NCBI GenBank assembly: GCA_032139905.1
Contig: JAQJDB010000006.1
Span: 806,001-870,000 of the forward strand
Source of the DNA: Nitrospira sp. MA-1
Lineage (GTDB): Bacteria; Nitrospirota; Nitrospiria; Nitrospirales; UBA8639
Direction: 5' to 3'
Length of the DNA: 64,000 bases
This document shows, one piece after another, positions 26,632 through 35,857 of the stretch; the stretch's first letter is position 1, and each line of letters opens with the position of its first letter. The notes beneath the pieces are model-generated. The model was not told the DNA's origin. It did not search any database and saw nothing but the letters and a program-made list of their open reading frames with translations. The position numbers and the translations under genes were made by a program.

Positions 26632-27433
26632 TTCTTTGGCGCCATACGGGCACAAAGGTAAAAAAGTCGGTTGTCATCAGCGCGAAGGTGTTCGCAGCCC
26701 ATGCGAAGCCGATCACTTCCCACAATCCGATACCGGGTTCTCCGGCAGCATTGGTGCCGGTAAACACGGTTGTTCCCGCCAGATCTACAAAATCAGAGAA
26801 ACTTGAAAGCGTGGTGTAGCCGGTTAGCGTTTCGTTCAACGAAGGGATGAGCACCATGCCACCCGCCGTGAACATTACCATGAGCCATGGCGCGCAAATA
26901 GTGGCAAACTCGCTGAGGGCATTGAAACCATAATAGGCAACCAACACAGCGATCACGCTAGCCGAGGCGGCTATGATGACAAAGTAGACATTGGTGGGAT
27001 ACGGATAGATCTGGGGAGGAATATCAAAGAGCGCCCGAACCGCTGTTGCCGACACGGTAATCATAGCGGCCGAGATGGCCACAAAGATGAGCACGTTCGC
27101 CCCGTTGTAAAGCCGGGAGAACCAGTCGCCCATGTGTTGATCGAGATAGCTGTAGAGACTGAGTCGCGTTTTGACCGCGATCGGCGCGGTAATGAGTGCG
27201 AAGCTCAGGGTGGCAAGTATGTTGCCGGTCAAGAGCCCGATCAGGATGTCTTCAATCGTGGCGCCCATTGCCACGAATGCGGCGCCAATGACGAACTCGG
27301 TTGCGGCAACATGTTCCGCCGCGTAGAGGCCAAGGAAGTGACCGGGGCCATGCAGCCTGTGCTGCGGCACGGGCAGGACTTCGTCGTCCATTTCCGCAAT
27401 GGACTGTTTTGGTTCGACAGGCCCGTTGGTCAT
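26525..27433 (-). pseudogene. NCS1/cytosine-permease-like transporter, C-terminally truncated
   Basis: The frame starts at ATG 27433 and shows about seven membrane helices: LGLYAAEHVAATEFVIGAAF, VFVAISAAMITVSATAVRAL-like segments, and IGLWEVIGFAWAANTFAL. This resembles purine/cytosine permeases of the NCS1 type. After roughly residue 255 the sequence turns hydrophilic and basic (HPHRHRPIVIIEHCHDCHG) because the frame runs antisense-like through the OprB signal-peptide region. NCS1 transporters have 12 helices and about 420-480 residues, so nearly half is missing. It is 13 bases downstream of the solute-binding protein gene. Probably non-functional; the truncation point is near 26640-26690. 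Confidence 0.65.
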
Positions 27434-27446
27434 GTTGCCTTCCGAG

Positions 27447-28784
27447 TTACTCGTGTTCGACTTGGTTCCCCAGTAGGAACCGGGCGCGCTCTATGACCTT
27501 GCCGGTCACCCACTGGGCGTTGTCGAGCGCCTCATCGATCGAAATCTCTCCCCCTAACGCCTTCGCGAATCGATTTCCCACCGCTGTGCCGATGCTCTGG
27601 AACTCCGGGATCGCGACGTACTGGATGCCTGTATAGGGAACCTGATCCACGGTCGGGTTTTCCGGATCGGCTGCCCGGATCGATGCCAGCGTCATCTCGG
27701 CGAAGGGTGCGGCGTCGAGATAGGCTTGGTTTTCGTAAAGCGAGGTGCGGGTGCCAGGGGGTACGTTGGACCAGCCTTCCTTCGAGGCGACAAGTTGGAG
27801 GTAACCCTTCGAGGTCGCCCAGGCTATAAATTGTTTCGCGGCATCGGGGTTATTGGAACTCTCGGGAATCGCCAGGGCCCAGGCCCAGAGCCAATTCGCG
27901 CTCTTGCCCAACCCGTTGTCCGGTGCGAGGCCGAAGCCGACCCGATCGGCCACCTCGGAGTCCTCGTTGGTGACAAACTGGCCAGCCGCGGTCGTGTCGA
28001 TCCATAATGCGCATTTGCCCGACTGAAACAGAGTAAGGTTTTCATTATAGCCATTGGCAAAAGCGTTTGGCGGGCCGACTGCCTGCATCAATTCGACGTA
28101 GTCGGTGATGGCCGCCTTCCAGGCTTCACCGTCGAACTGGGCTTTCCAATCCATATCAAACCAGCGAGCACCGTAGGAATTGGCCATGGCGGTCAGGAAC
28201 GCCATGTTCTCTCCCCACCCAGGCTTGCCACGAAGGCAAATGCCACTGACCTCGTTGCTCCTGTCGGCCAGCTTGCGGGCAGCGCCTTCGATGAAATCCC
28301 ATGTCGGCTTCTCCGGCATCGCGAGCCCGGCTCTCTCAAAGAGATCGGTACGGTACATCGTGAATGAGGATTCGCCATAGAACGGTGCGCCGAACAAAGC
28401 GCCGTCGAACGACAGGGCCTTACGGATCGGCGGGAGGATATCGTCGACGTCGTACTCCGCAGGCAAGTCGTCAAGTGGCACGAGCCACCGTCGCTCGGCC
28501 CAGATGGGGGCTTCAAAGGTGCCGATGGTCACGATGTCGAACTGCCCACCACCGGTCGCGATATCGGTGGTGACACGCTGGCGAAGGATGTTCTCGTCCA
28601 GCGTGATCCAGGTCAGCGCGATATGAGGATGGGAGGCCGTGAAGATTCCGGAAAGCTTCTGCATCCGGATCATGTCGCCATTGTTCACTGTGGCGATGGT
28701 TAAGGTCACATCCTGTGCCGAGGCTGAGATTGTCGCAGCGAAAAAGATCACTACGCCCAAGAGAATGCGAACCGACGGTTTCAT
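27447..28784 (-). CDS. Extracellular solute-binding protein, sugar/polyol ABC type
   Basis: 445 residues, ATG with GGGAGGATCGA upstream. Signal peptide ILLGVVIFFAATISASA, then QDVTLTIATVNNGDMIRMQK. The fold is family 1 periplasmic binding protein; features such as RVTTDIATGGGQFDIVTIG, APFYGESSFTMYRTDLFE and NLTLFQSGKCALWIDTTAAG resemble sorbitol/mannitol-binding proteins (SmoE type). No ABC permease or ATPase genes are present; the only companions are a truncated NCS1-like permease and OprB. As an orphan in a probable acquired fragment it may no longer support transport. Confidence 0.88.
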   Translation of the reverse strand: MKPSVRILLGVVIFFAATISASAQDVTLTIATVNNGDMIRMQKLSGIFTASHPHIALTWITLDENILRQRVTTDIATGGGQFDIVTIGTFEAPIWAERRWLVPLDDLPAEYDVDDILPPIRKALSFDGALFGAPFYGESSFTMYRTDLFERAGLAMPEKPTWDFIEGAARKLADRSNEVSGICLRGKPGWGENMAFLTAMANSYGARWFDMDWKAQFDGEAWKAAITDYVELMQAVGPPNAFANGYNENLTLFQSGKCALWIDTTAAGQFVTNEDSEVADRVGFGLAPDNGLGKSANWLWAWALAIPESSNNPDAAKQFIAWATSKGYLQLVASKEGWSNVPPGTRTSLYENQAYLDAAPFAEMTLASIRAADPENPTVDQVPYTGIQYVAIPEFQSIGTAVGNRFAKALGGEISIDEALDNAQWVTGKVIERARFLLGNQVEHE

Positions 28785-29310
28785 TCGATCCTCCCGTCAC
28801 TTTGCTTGTTGGTTTCTCCTTTATTCAGCATAGCATGAAAGCCGGATGACCCTAAACTCCTACACGAGCCTTGATCGAATTCAGTGCTGAGCTTGCTACT
28901 GGCAATACTTTTTCCACTTATACATTTTTCTTGAAATTGCAGTTTCTGTTCGGGGCTAGGACGCGGTGCCCTTAAAATGCCACGGTTAACGCGACTGGCG
29001 AATGAGTACGGCAGAAATTGCTGTAACGCTGCCATCGTACAAGAAGGTCGAGTTTGAAAGGGCCCCAAGACCATGAAGGGGAGGCAGCCTACTGCGACAA
29101 ACTTGCCTCCAGCCTCATCTCTTCTGAAAACCAATAACGAACGCTGTACGGAAGATTATTGGATCAGGAAAAGAAGAAATTGAAAGGTAGGGGTGGAGGG
29201 GAGAGGGCTGGATTCGGGGCAGAGCAGGTGCTGGAGATTCGATGGATCACAGGTTGAAACGCCCTTTCAGATTATGGCCATAGGGGAAGGGTGCGTAGAG
29301 AAACCAACGG
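28785..29310. other. Stretch between the solute-binding gene and the M20 peptidase gene
   Basis: About 525 bases upstream of the solute-binding protein gene. A 117-codon minus frame occurs here without recognisable motifs. The last bases (29298-29310) begin the duplicated M20 3' sequence. Nothing else was recognised. Confidence 0.45.
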
Positions 29311-30678
29311 CTAGCGGGCCGCGACTTCAACCAGGGTTTCGTAATAAATTCGGATTCCGGTCTCGAATTGGTCGACGGGAATTCGCTCCGCGTCACCATG
29401 GATGGAGGTGGCGAGTTCAGTGCTGAGCACGAGGGGCAGAATGCCATAGCACTGAGCCCCTCGCAGACGAAACATCCTCGAATCGGTTCCGTACGGAATA
29501 ATCATCGGCACAACGGTCGCATCCGGATGGTGCCGTGTGATAGCACCGGACAGCGCTCGAAACATTCCGGTGTCGTGCGGCGTTACGACAGATTGACTCG
29601 CGGGGTGAATGACCTCGACTTCGACCTCATCTCCAAGTCTGGACTTCACCTCCGCCAGAAAGACATCGGTATCCATGCCCGGCAGCAAGCGGGTGTCGAG
29701 GGTCGCAACGGCCAGGGAGGGAATGACATTCGCCTTGGGCGGATGTCCTACACCTGACTGGAGCGAGGTGAGCGAGACCGTCGTTTGCCGGATGGCGTTC
29801 GTGAACTGGTTTGGCTCAAGCTTGCCGAGCTTGGTCACGAGTGCGTCAAGGACAGGATTGGAGACGGTCGGAAATGGCGCATTGAAAAGCCTGGTAAGCG
29901 CACGCATCAGTTTATCATTCGGATTGTGATCGTTCGGTTGAGAGCCGTGTCCGGCGATGCCACGGGCCGACACACGGAGCCAGAATGCCCGCTTCTCCGC
30001 AACGGAGATACCGAAAACCAACTTCCCGTTCACGAAAATCTCGCGACTGCCAAATCCACCTTCGTCGAGAACAAATTCGGGATCGAGTTCCTCATAGTGG
30101 TTGTCGAGCAGGAAGCGGGTCCCCATCGTCCCACCGATTTCTTCATCGTTCACCGCCAGGAAGATGACATCGCGGTCGAGCGGAATCTTCTGCCGCGCAA
30201 GCGTCAGAAACGCGTAGAGCTGAAGGACACCCGTGCCTTTCATGTCGATCGCGCCACGGCCCCAGATGTGGCCGTCTTTGAGTTCGCCGCCAAAGGGATT
30301 CATGCCATTCCAGCGACTCGCGTCTGCGGGCACAACATCCATATGGTGAAGTAGCAGAATCGGCTTGGCCTTGCCCGTGCCCTTAAGCCGGGCGGAAAGA
30401 TTAATTTTTCCTGGTGCGGCTTCGTACCGCGTGACCGTGATCCTCTCTTTCTCAAGAAGCTTCTGAAGGAAGTCGGTTGGCTCGGTGACATCACCAGGCG
30501 GATTGGTGGTGTTGAACCGAAGATACTGTTGCAAGCTGTCTACCGCCTCGCCGACGGTCCTCTTCCAGTCAACATCCTCCCCCATGGCCGCGGTTGCAGG
30601 CGCCAGCAGGAACAACAGGCAGAGAGTTCTCAGGATCAAACTTGTCATTGCGGTTGATTTGTGGGAGTTCACGTTCAT
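29311..30678 (-). CDS. Secreted M20 family metallopeptidase
   Basis: 455 residues with an N-terminal signal peptide (LILRTLCLLFLLAPATAAMG). Metal-site motifs of the M20 family are present: LLLHHMDVVPAD, GRGAIDMKGTG, FLAVNDEEIGGTMGTRFLL and FVLDEGGFGSRE, plus the C-terminal block YGTDSRMFRLRGAQCYGILP. Relatives include PM20D1-like and dipeptidase/carboxypeptidase types that cleave N-acyl or dipeptide amide bonds with two zinc ions. It is probably periplasmic. An internal ATG at 30648 would give a better-placed signal peptide. Its last 200 bases are duplicated at 25146-25352. Confidence 0.92.
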   Translation of the reverse strand: MNVNSHKSTAMTSLILRTLCLLFLLAPATAAMGEDVDWKRTVGEAVDSLQQYLRFNTTNPPGDVTEPTDFLQKLLEKERITVTRYEAAPGKINLSARLKGTGKAKPILLLHHMDVVPADASRWNGMNPFGGELKDGHIWGRGAIDMKGTGVLQLYAFLTLARQKIPLDRDVIFLAVNDEEIGGTMGTRFLLDNHYEELDPEFVLDEGGFGSREIFVNGKLVFGISVAEKRAFWLRVSARGIAGHGSQPNDHNPNDKLMRALTRLFNAPFPTVSNPVLDALVTKLGKLEPNQFTNAIRQTTVSLTSLQSGVGHPPKANVIPSLAVATLDTRLLPGMDTDVFLAEVKSRLGDEVEVEVIHPASQSVVTPHDTGMFRALSGAITRHHPDATVVPMIIPYGTDSRMFRLRGAQCYGILPLVLSTELATSIHGDAERIPVDQFETGIRIYYETLVEVAAR

Positions 30679-30917
30679 GGTCTGAATAGTGGGAAAAGCC
30701 CAATAGTGTGTACCATTGGAAGACCAAAGGATACTCTTTTAATTTTTCAGGACACAATCCCGATGTTCGGCCTCACGCTTCGCCCAGAAGCTTCCCCTCG
30801 TTATGTGTCGGTGCAAGCCCTGATCTCATCTCTTTTCCCCAAAGGTTAAATGTTTATAAAGGTAAGGTGGCCTTTTTGAACGTCCTGAATCCCTGACGAG
30901 AAAGTGAAGGTATGGTT

Positions 30918-31094
30918 TCAAAGGCCATCTCTGTTGAACATTTTCAATTTTTTCAACAGTCTCTTGGTAATAGTGGGAGCCACCATTGTGTAGGCTTCCC
31001 CTGTCTGGGTGATCAGTGCCTTGGGCGCCAAATGCTCCTCTTTTTCCAGGCTCAGTAAATCGCCGACCTGCTTCTGTAAGTCCTCCGACGAAAT
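30918..31094 (-). CDS. Small hypothetical protein
   Basis: 58 residues from GTG 31094, chosen because GCGGAGGCTCC lies just upstream; a TTG nine codons earlier is the alternative. It reads VISSEDLQKQVGDLLSLEKE and ends ITKRLLKKLKMFNRDGL: helical and highly charged, no signal peptide, no known motif. It follows the SDR gene by about 50 bases on the same strand and may be the last gene of that operon. Confidence 0.35.
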   Translation of the reverse strand: MSSEDLQKQVGDLLSLEKEEHLAPKALITQTGEAYTMVAPTITKRLLKKLKMFNRDGL

Positions 31095-31147
31095 CACGGA
31101 GCCTCCGCGCTCAGCTTGCAAGATGGATTATATGGAGAAAAGATGTT

Positions 31148-31960
31148 CTAGGATCTTTTTATTTTAATCACCACCCTCTTGATTACCCGCACAATCTCCT
31201 CGCACTTTTGGTGGTTGAGTGCGTCGGAATGGGGCGAGGCAAACTGCCCCGTATCGTTGTCGAAATACTGACCGGAGGCCGTCGCGAATTCATCTGCCAA
31301 AGCCGCACGACTCAGTATTTCTGAGCCTATACCGATATCACCACCGTCCACACCGAAAGCCTCTTTCACCATTTTGCTGCCGAGCATCGACCCGGGATTA
31401 ATTGCGATGATCGGTGGTCCCTCATCTTTGAGCGAAAGCCCCATAGTGCGAGACCACATTGTCAACGCAAGTTTACTTTGCGCATAAGCCGCGTCGTCGG
31501 ACAGCCTGACCTGTCCGGCCAGCGCTCTCGGATCGACTGGAGACTGAGCCGCGGAGGATACATTGACTACTCTTCCGGAGGAATCAAACAGCGGCAAAAG
31601 CCGTTGCGTCAGCAGATAAGGCGCAATCGTATTGACCGCGAACCGCACATCGAGCCCGTCCTTCGTGACCGTTTGGGGCGACTGATAGACGCCAGCATTG
31701 TTGATCAATGCATCAAGCCTCGTGTGTTTTTCCGCGACGACCTTTGCGAATGCCTCGATATCGGCTATGCGAGACAGATCAGCCACATAGCTTTCAAGGC
31801 GCCCATCACCTGGCAGCACAGAAAGGGTTTTTTTCACTTCTTCCAGTTTTGCCGGATTGCGCCCGTGCAGCAAAACATGGTGACCCATAGAGCTCAACAA
31901 CCTGGCCGTTGCTAACCCGATCCCGTCTGTGGAACCGGTAATGAGAATGATTTTTTGCAT
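31148..31960 (-). CDS. Short-chain dehydrogenase/reductase
   Basis: About 270 residues from ATG 31960 (MQKIILITGSTDGIGLATAR), which carries the NAD(P)-binding TGxxxGIG motif at the extreme N-terminus. It continues with LINNAGVYQSP, VVNVSSAAQSP (catalytic Ser) and DDAAYAQSKLALTMW (YxxxK). Substrate unknown; the layout resembles the retinol-dehydrogenase-like/WWOX-type SDRs. It begins 13 bases after the LLM flavoprotein gene. The earlier in-frame ATG at 32002 would overlap that gene and put extra residues before the Rossmann fold, so it is less likely. Confidence 0.9.
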   Translation of the reverse strand: MQKIILITGSTDGIGLATARLLSSMGHHVLLHGRNPAKLEEVKKTLSVLPGDGRLESYVADLSRIADIEAFAKVVAEKHTRLDALINNAGVYQSPQTVTKDGLDVRFAVNTIAPYLLTQRLLPLFDSSGRVVNVSSAAQSPVDPRALAGQVRLSDDAAYAQSKLALTMWSRTMGLSLKDEGPPIIAINPGSMLGSKMVKEAFGVDGGDIGIGSEILSRAALADEFATASGQYFDNDTGQFASPHSDALNHQKCEEIVRVIKRVVIKIKRS

Positions 31961-31973
31961 GGGAAAGCCTTCC

Positions 31974-32948
31974 TCACCCGGAGAAGTCCGGCAATATGTC
32001 ATCAGCTAGACGTTTCAGTGTTGTCTCGAAATCTGTTTGGTTATAACGCAGGTTCAGTGCAATATGGTTGACGCCGATCTCTTCCCGCAATTTCAGATAG
32101 TCCCGAAGGTGGTGCGTACCCAATCGGAAGCCTAAATGGATTGGCTGCGGCGGGGTTTCGGGGTCTTCAGCCAGATCGACATAAAAAGGTTGCATGACGG
32201 GCTGCGGAGACCTTCCTGCTGCCTCAACCCGCGACTGCCAGTCGCGAATGATTTGCGCCTGTAGAACGGTATGACGCGGATAGATCATCCAGCCATCCCC
32301 GTTCTGCGCGATCCATTCGGGGTTTTGTTGACTTCCCCCTGTAACTAACAACGGCAACTTTCCCGACGCCGGTTTGGGAAGCATATCTATGTCGCCGTTC
32401 GGGCTGCCAAAAGCGTTATCAAAATCTGGTTGCTCGTCGCTCATGCGTCTGATGTAGTCAAAGCACTCTCGGAAACGTGCCCCTCGATCCGCGAACGGGA
32501 TGTTGAGCGCCGGGTATTCATCCGGACGGTCGCCGGAAGCCACTCCAAGGATCAATCGTCCGCCCGAAAGGACGTCGGCAGTTGCTGCGGCTTTGGCAAC
32601 GTGAGCCGGATGTCGTAAAGGCAGAATGATACTCGCCACCCCAAGAGCGATCCGGTCTGTTAGTCCGGCCAGCAGCCCAAGATAAACGAACGGATCGTAG
32701 GTCTGTCCCGCGTCGCCAAATGACGGAACATTGAAGGGCACATCTCGTAACCAGACTGCGGAGAACCCGAGTGCTTCGGCGAGCTGAACACGTTCAATGT
32801 GGCGGTGCATTTCCGGTACAGGACCCTTGGTGTAGTTCTCAATTGGCACGACCAGACCAAGGCTCAACCGGTTTGCGCGGAACACGGAGTTGTATCCTCG
32901 ATTGATAGACTGGAATCCGGTTGTGTCGAAGTTCGCCTCCAGTGTCAT
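31974..32948 (-). CDS. LLM class (luciferase-like) flavin-dependent oxidoreductase
   Basis: About 324 residues from ATG 32948, supported by CGGAGG about 9 bases upstream. A luciferase-like (alpha/beta)8 barrel: LSLGLVVPIENYTKGPVPEM, AEALGFSAVWLRDVPF, LTDRIALGVASIILPLRHPA, LSGGRLILGVASGDRP and WIAQNGDGWMIYPR. Such enzymes use reduced FMN or F420 to oxidise aldehydes, sulfonates or nitro compounds; the substrate is unknown. It is the middle gene of a three-gene redox operon with a quinone-oxidoreductase-like enzyme upstream (52-base gap) and an SDR downstream. Confidence 0.9.
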   Translation of the reverse strand: MTLEANFDTTGFQSINRGYNSVFRANRLSLGLVVPIENYTKGPVPEMHRHIERVQLAEALGFSAVWLRDVPFNVPSFGDAGQTYDPFVYLGLLAGLTDRIALGVASIILPLRHPAHVAKAAATADVLSGGRLILGVASGDRPDEYPALNIPFADRGARFRECFDYIRRMSDEQPDFDNAFGSPNGDIDMLPKPASGKLPLLVTGGSQQNPEWIAQNGDGWMIYPRHTVLQAQIIRDWQSRVEAAGRSPQPVMQPFYVDLAEDPETPPQPIHLGFRLGTHHLRDYLKLREEIGVNHIALNLRYNQTDFETTLKRLADDILPDFSG

Positions 32949-33000
32949 CTCGCAAAGCCTCCGAATGGTTTCGGCCGTTGTTGATGATGCCTTACAATTC

Positions 33001-33987
33001 TCAATTTTCAACAACCACTTTACCCATAGCTTGTCCACTCTCTAAGCGAGCATGGGCTTGTCCAACTTCTTCAAGGGAATGACGCTTTTCATCAAGCACA
33101 GGTTTGAGGCTGCCAGATTCAACAATCTGAGTTAAGTTACGCAAAATCTCCCCATGTGCTTCTCGTTTAAAATTATGCAGCATGGGAATTAACATAAATA
33201 CGACATGCAACGACAATCCCTTAAAGTGGGCCACAGTTAAGTCCAGCTCACATAAGGCAACGGTAGAGGCAATATGACCATTGAGTGCAGCTGCCTCAAA
33301 TGAGTTCGCCATATTTGCACCGCCAACAGAATCGAACACCAAATCAAATCCTGACCCATTGGTATGTTTGGCAACGTACTGCTCAACCGTTTCAGTTTTA
33401 TAGTTGATGGCAGTTGCCCCCAGTTGTTCGATCAATGCCAATTGTTTTGCACCGCCTCCCGTCGAATACACTTTGGCACCAAAATGTTTTGCCAGCTGCA
33501 AAGCCACATGGCCAACGCCACCAGAACCACCATGCACCAGAACTTTTTGGCCCTGCTTGATACCTGCTCGAGTCAAACCTTCGTAGGCAGTAATGGCAAC
33601 CAATGGCAATGCCGCGGCTTCTCGCATCGACAAATTCTTTGGCTTATGGGCGATTAAGTTGCGATCCGCCACTATGTATTCAGTCAATGTGCCGGGTAAA
33701 CCTGCTAACCCACCTGCACAACCATATACTTCATCGCCGATTGAATATTCTTTAACACCGTTGCCGACTTCCTCAATCTCGCCGGCAAAGTCGGTTCCTA
33801 AAATGGCCGGCGTATCAGGAGATAACGGTAACTCTTTACCCATTTTTCGAATCATGGTATCAACGGCGTTTACGCTTGATGCCGCGATCTTTACGAGAAC
33901 ATGACCGGCTTTTACTTCAGGTTTTTCAACTTCCGTCGCTTCAAATACGGCGTCTTCGCCATAGGCATTCACAAGCATGGCTTTCAT
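33001..33987 (-). CDS. Zinc-independent quinone oxidoreductase-like MDR protein
   Basis: About 328 residues from ATG 33987 (AGGAAGGGGACACGCC upstream). Medium-chain dehydrogenase fold: MKAMLVNAYGEDAVFEATEV, ILGTDFAGEIEEVG, LVHGGSGGVGHVALQLAKHF (NADPH-binding) and FDLVFDSVGG. It lacks the GHE zinc ligand and structural-zinc cysteines, so it belongs to the NADPH:quinone reductase branch. By eye the gene is more AT-rich than its neighbours, hinting at transfer. It is the first gene of the redox operon and lies about 190 bases from an IS110-type transposase scar. Confidence 0.88.
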   Translation of the reverse strand: MKAMLVNAYGEDAVFEATEVEKPEVKAGHVLVKIAASSVNAVDTMIRKMGKELPLSPDTPAILGTDFAGEIEEVGNGVKEYSIGDEVYGCAGGLAGLPGTLTEYIVADRNLIAHKPKNLSMREAAALPLVAITAYEGLTRAGIKQGQKVLVHGGSGGVGHVALQLAKHFGAKVYSTGGGAKQLALIEQLGATAINYKTETVEQYVAKHTNGSGFDLVFDSVGGANMANSFEAAALNGHIASTVALCELDLTVAHFKGLSLHVVFMLIPMLHNFKREAHGEILRNLTQIVESGSLKPVLDEKRHSLEEVGQAHARLESGQAMGKVVVEN

Positions 33988-34174
33988 GGCGTGTCCCCTT
34001 CCTAATGAATGCAGCTGAGTAAGATCGTCTTGGACTTTTCCGAGCTGCTTATTAATGTTATGTCTAACATACGGAAAAGCTAAATGTTCAACAAGTACGC
34101 ACATAAAATTTGAATGTTGGGTGGTCTCTGTTCTCCTGGAATTTGTTTAAGCTACCCTGGAGTTATTTTTTGCT

Positions 34175-34335
34175 TTATGGCCCCAATTCGAGCTCAGCCG
34201 TCCTGCCCAATCGGCACGCCGTCTGTACAGTAAACGTCTTATTGAGTTCGAGCGGGACCTGATCGCGCAGCACGTAATAGCAAGCCAGTGGGAGTTTATG
34301 AGCCACCGCCTTGATGGCCACCACCCCATGCGTCT
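34175..34335 (-). mobile_element. IS110-family transposase remnant (C-terminal end)
   Basis: The minus strand reads VVAIKAVAHKLPLACYYVLR, DQVPLELNKTFTVQTACRLG and RTAELELGP, then TAA. The segment AvAiAhKLaraCYYilRDq is typical of the C-terminus of IS110-family transposases. Nothing upstream of about 34335 continues it, so only a scar remains. No element ends were recognised. The surrounding region (33988-34472) holds no other gene. Confidence 0.65.
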
Positions 34336-34472
34336 GAACCTCTCAATTTAAACCAGTATAAAAAGGGAAGATCCGGGAGCGGTCAATTGACTATCCGGAG
34401 GTGTTTTCCCAACAATAGGCAGGAAATTTGTGTTGAAATTTCTTTCCATTCTTTCTGATTAAGGAACGCACT

Positions 34473-35789
34473 ATGTTTCAAAAATTTCAAAGGACACGCC
34501 AAGCGCCCATCGTCAATCATTCATCCTATCCATTTTTCCAACACCGACATGTTGTGACGCTCAAGGGCTGTTTCTTGACTTTGATCTTGGGAGTCGGCCT
34601 GTTGGTTCAATCTGTCTTGTTACCTATGCCGGCCTTTTGTGAATCGGAAGAGATTTATCCAGAGGGGGATAAAGAATATTTTAAAGCCCTCATAGAACTC
34701 GAAAAAGACGAGGAGTATAAAAAATTCTTGCTTCAAAGTGTTTCATACGCCGGTGATAAGAAAGTGGATTATATTGACTATAAAGGTGTCAGACCCACTG
34801 TCGATGGACAAGGAGCCGACCCTGCTGATACTGAGACAGATGCCGCTCATTTCAGGAAACAAACATACGAAGCCATGCGCGACCTGGATTGGTTTAGGAA
34901 AAACAATTATCAAAATTTCATCCGAAACGTTGGGCAGAATATTTATCCCTTGATCATTGCGAGTGACTATGAGCCGGGCAAAGAGGGGGTTGGCAGTACT
35001 TATTACCTGTACCGTAGAGGACTTCCTGTCGAAACAGTCACGCCTACGTCAGTCATTTATGAGATGGAGAAAATCCTTGCGCACCTGCCAATGGGAGTCT
35101 TTTTTTTAATCTCCCCCTACTTTGATAATGTGGCCAATCGACCAGAGGGATGGGAAGAACCGCTGATTGAATATAAGAAACACGTGGAAAATATTAAAGA
35201 CGTTCTGGAAAAAAGTGATATGAGTCCAGCCACATCCGTCAGAGCTCTTAAAATGTTAGATATGGTGCATGAATATTTACAGGACTGTATCGCAAATGGT
35301 TCCGGTGATGAGAAATCGTATAGTGCGTTTGCTCATAACATCATCCCTTTCGTTGCCGAGGCCATGAAAGCCGCTGTGGAGTTGCAAACACAAGCGGGGT
35401 TGAGCGCAATGAGCCAATGGAAAAAAGAGTTAGGTCCGCAAGAGTGGGACAAACTCCATGTGGTGATTCCCGTGGTGTGGCCCGTGGCTCAAGGCAATCC
35501 ACGACGGCAGTTGTTTGAACATCTCATGACTCCTGAACGGGCAAAAACCAACATCTTTGAAGTTCATGCAAGTTCGCACGATGAGGCCCGGACGACCTTA
35601 GGCCGAATAAAAGGTGATTCGGTGATGGCCAGCCTTACCTTTGACAAGAACACTCCCTTTGGCATGGGCAGTTACTTACGGTTATCCTCACCAACAGATC
35701 TCGTTCAGGGGGCTACTAAAGAGGAATTAAAGAAGTACCCGAAAACACAAGAAAATATTCTCCCTCTGAAAACACCCCACAGCAATTAA
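34473..35789 (+). CDS. Exported or membrane-anchored protein of unknown function
   Basis: 438 residues. An N-terminal hydrophobic segment (GCFLTLILGVGLLVQSVLLP, about residues 32-51) after a basic start suggests a signal anchor or long signal peptide, so the bulk is probably periplasmic. The mature part is hydrophilic and mostly helical, with VNPTSV-free charged stretches such as EMEKILAHLPMGVFFLISPY and LHVVIPVVWPVAQGNPRRQL. I do not recognise the family. Start ATG 34473 follows TAAGGAACGCACT. Monocistronic; the next gene starts 68 bases later and may be read through. Confidence 0.75.
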   Translation: MFQKFQRTRQAPIVNHSSYPFFQHRHVVTLKGCFLTLILGVGLLVQSVLLPMPAFCESEEIYPEGDKEYFKALIELEKDEEYKKFLLQSVSYAGDKKVDYIDYKGVRPTVDGQGADPADTETDAAHFRKQTYEAMRDLDWFRKNNYQNFIRNVGQNIYPLIIASDYEPGKEGVGSTYYLYRRGLPVETVTPTSVIYEMEKILAHLPMGVFFLISPYFDNVANRPEGWEEPLIEYKKHVENIKDVLEKSDMSPATSVRALKMLDMVHEYLQDCIANGSGDEKSYSAFAHNIIPFVAEAMKAAVELQTQAGLSAMSQWKKELGPQEWDKLHVVIPVVWPVAQGNPRRQLFEHLMTPERAKTNIFEVHASSHDEARTTLGRIKGDSVMASLTFDKNTPFGMGSYLRLSSPTDLVQGATKEELKKYPKTQENILPLKTPHSN

Positions 35790-35857
35790 GAGAAGGGGTT
35801 TACGTTTAAATGTTTATGCGTTTTGCAAGAGGCTGCTAGGCAAGGATGGAGGAGGAC

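Noticed and set aside
28781-29134. 117-codon minus frame upstream of the solute-binding protein gene
   Set aside because: No recognisable motif, overlaps the upstream leader of a clear gene, and lies next to duplicated M20 sequence.
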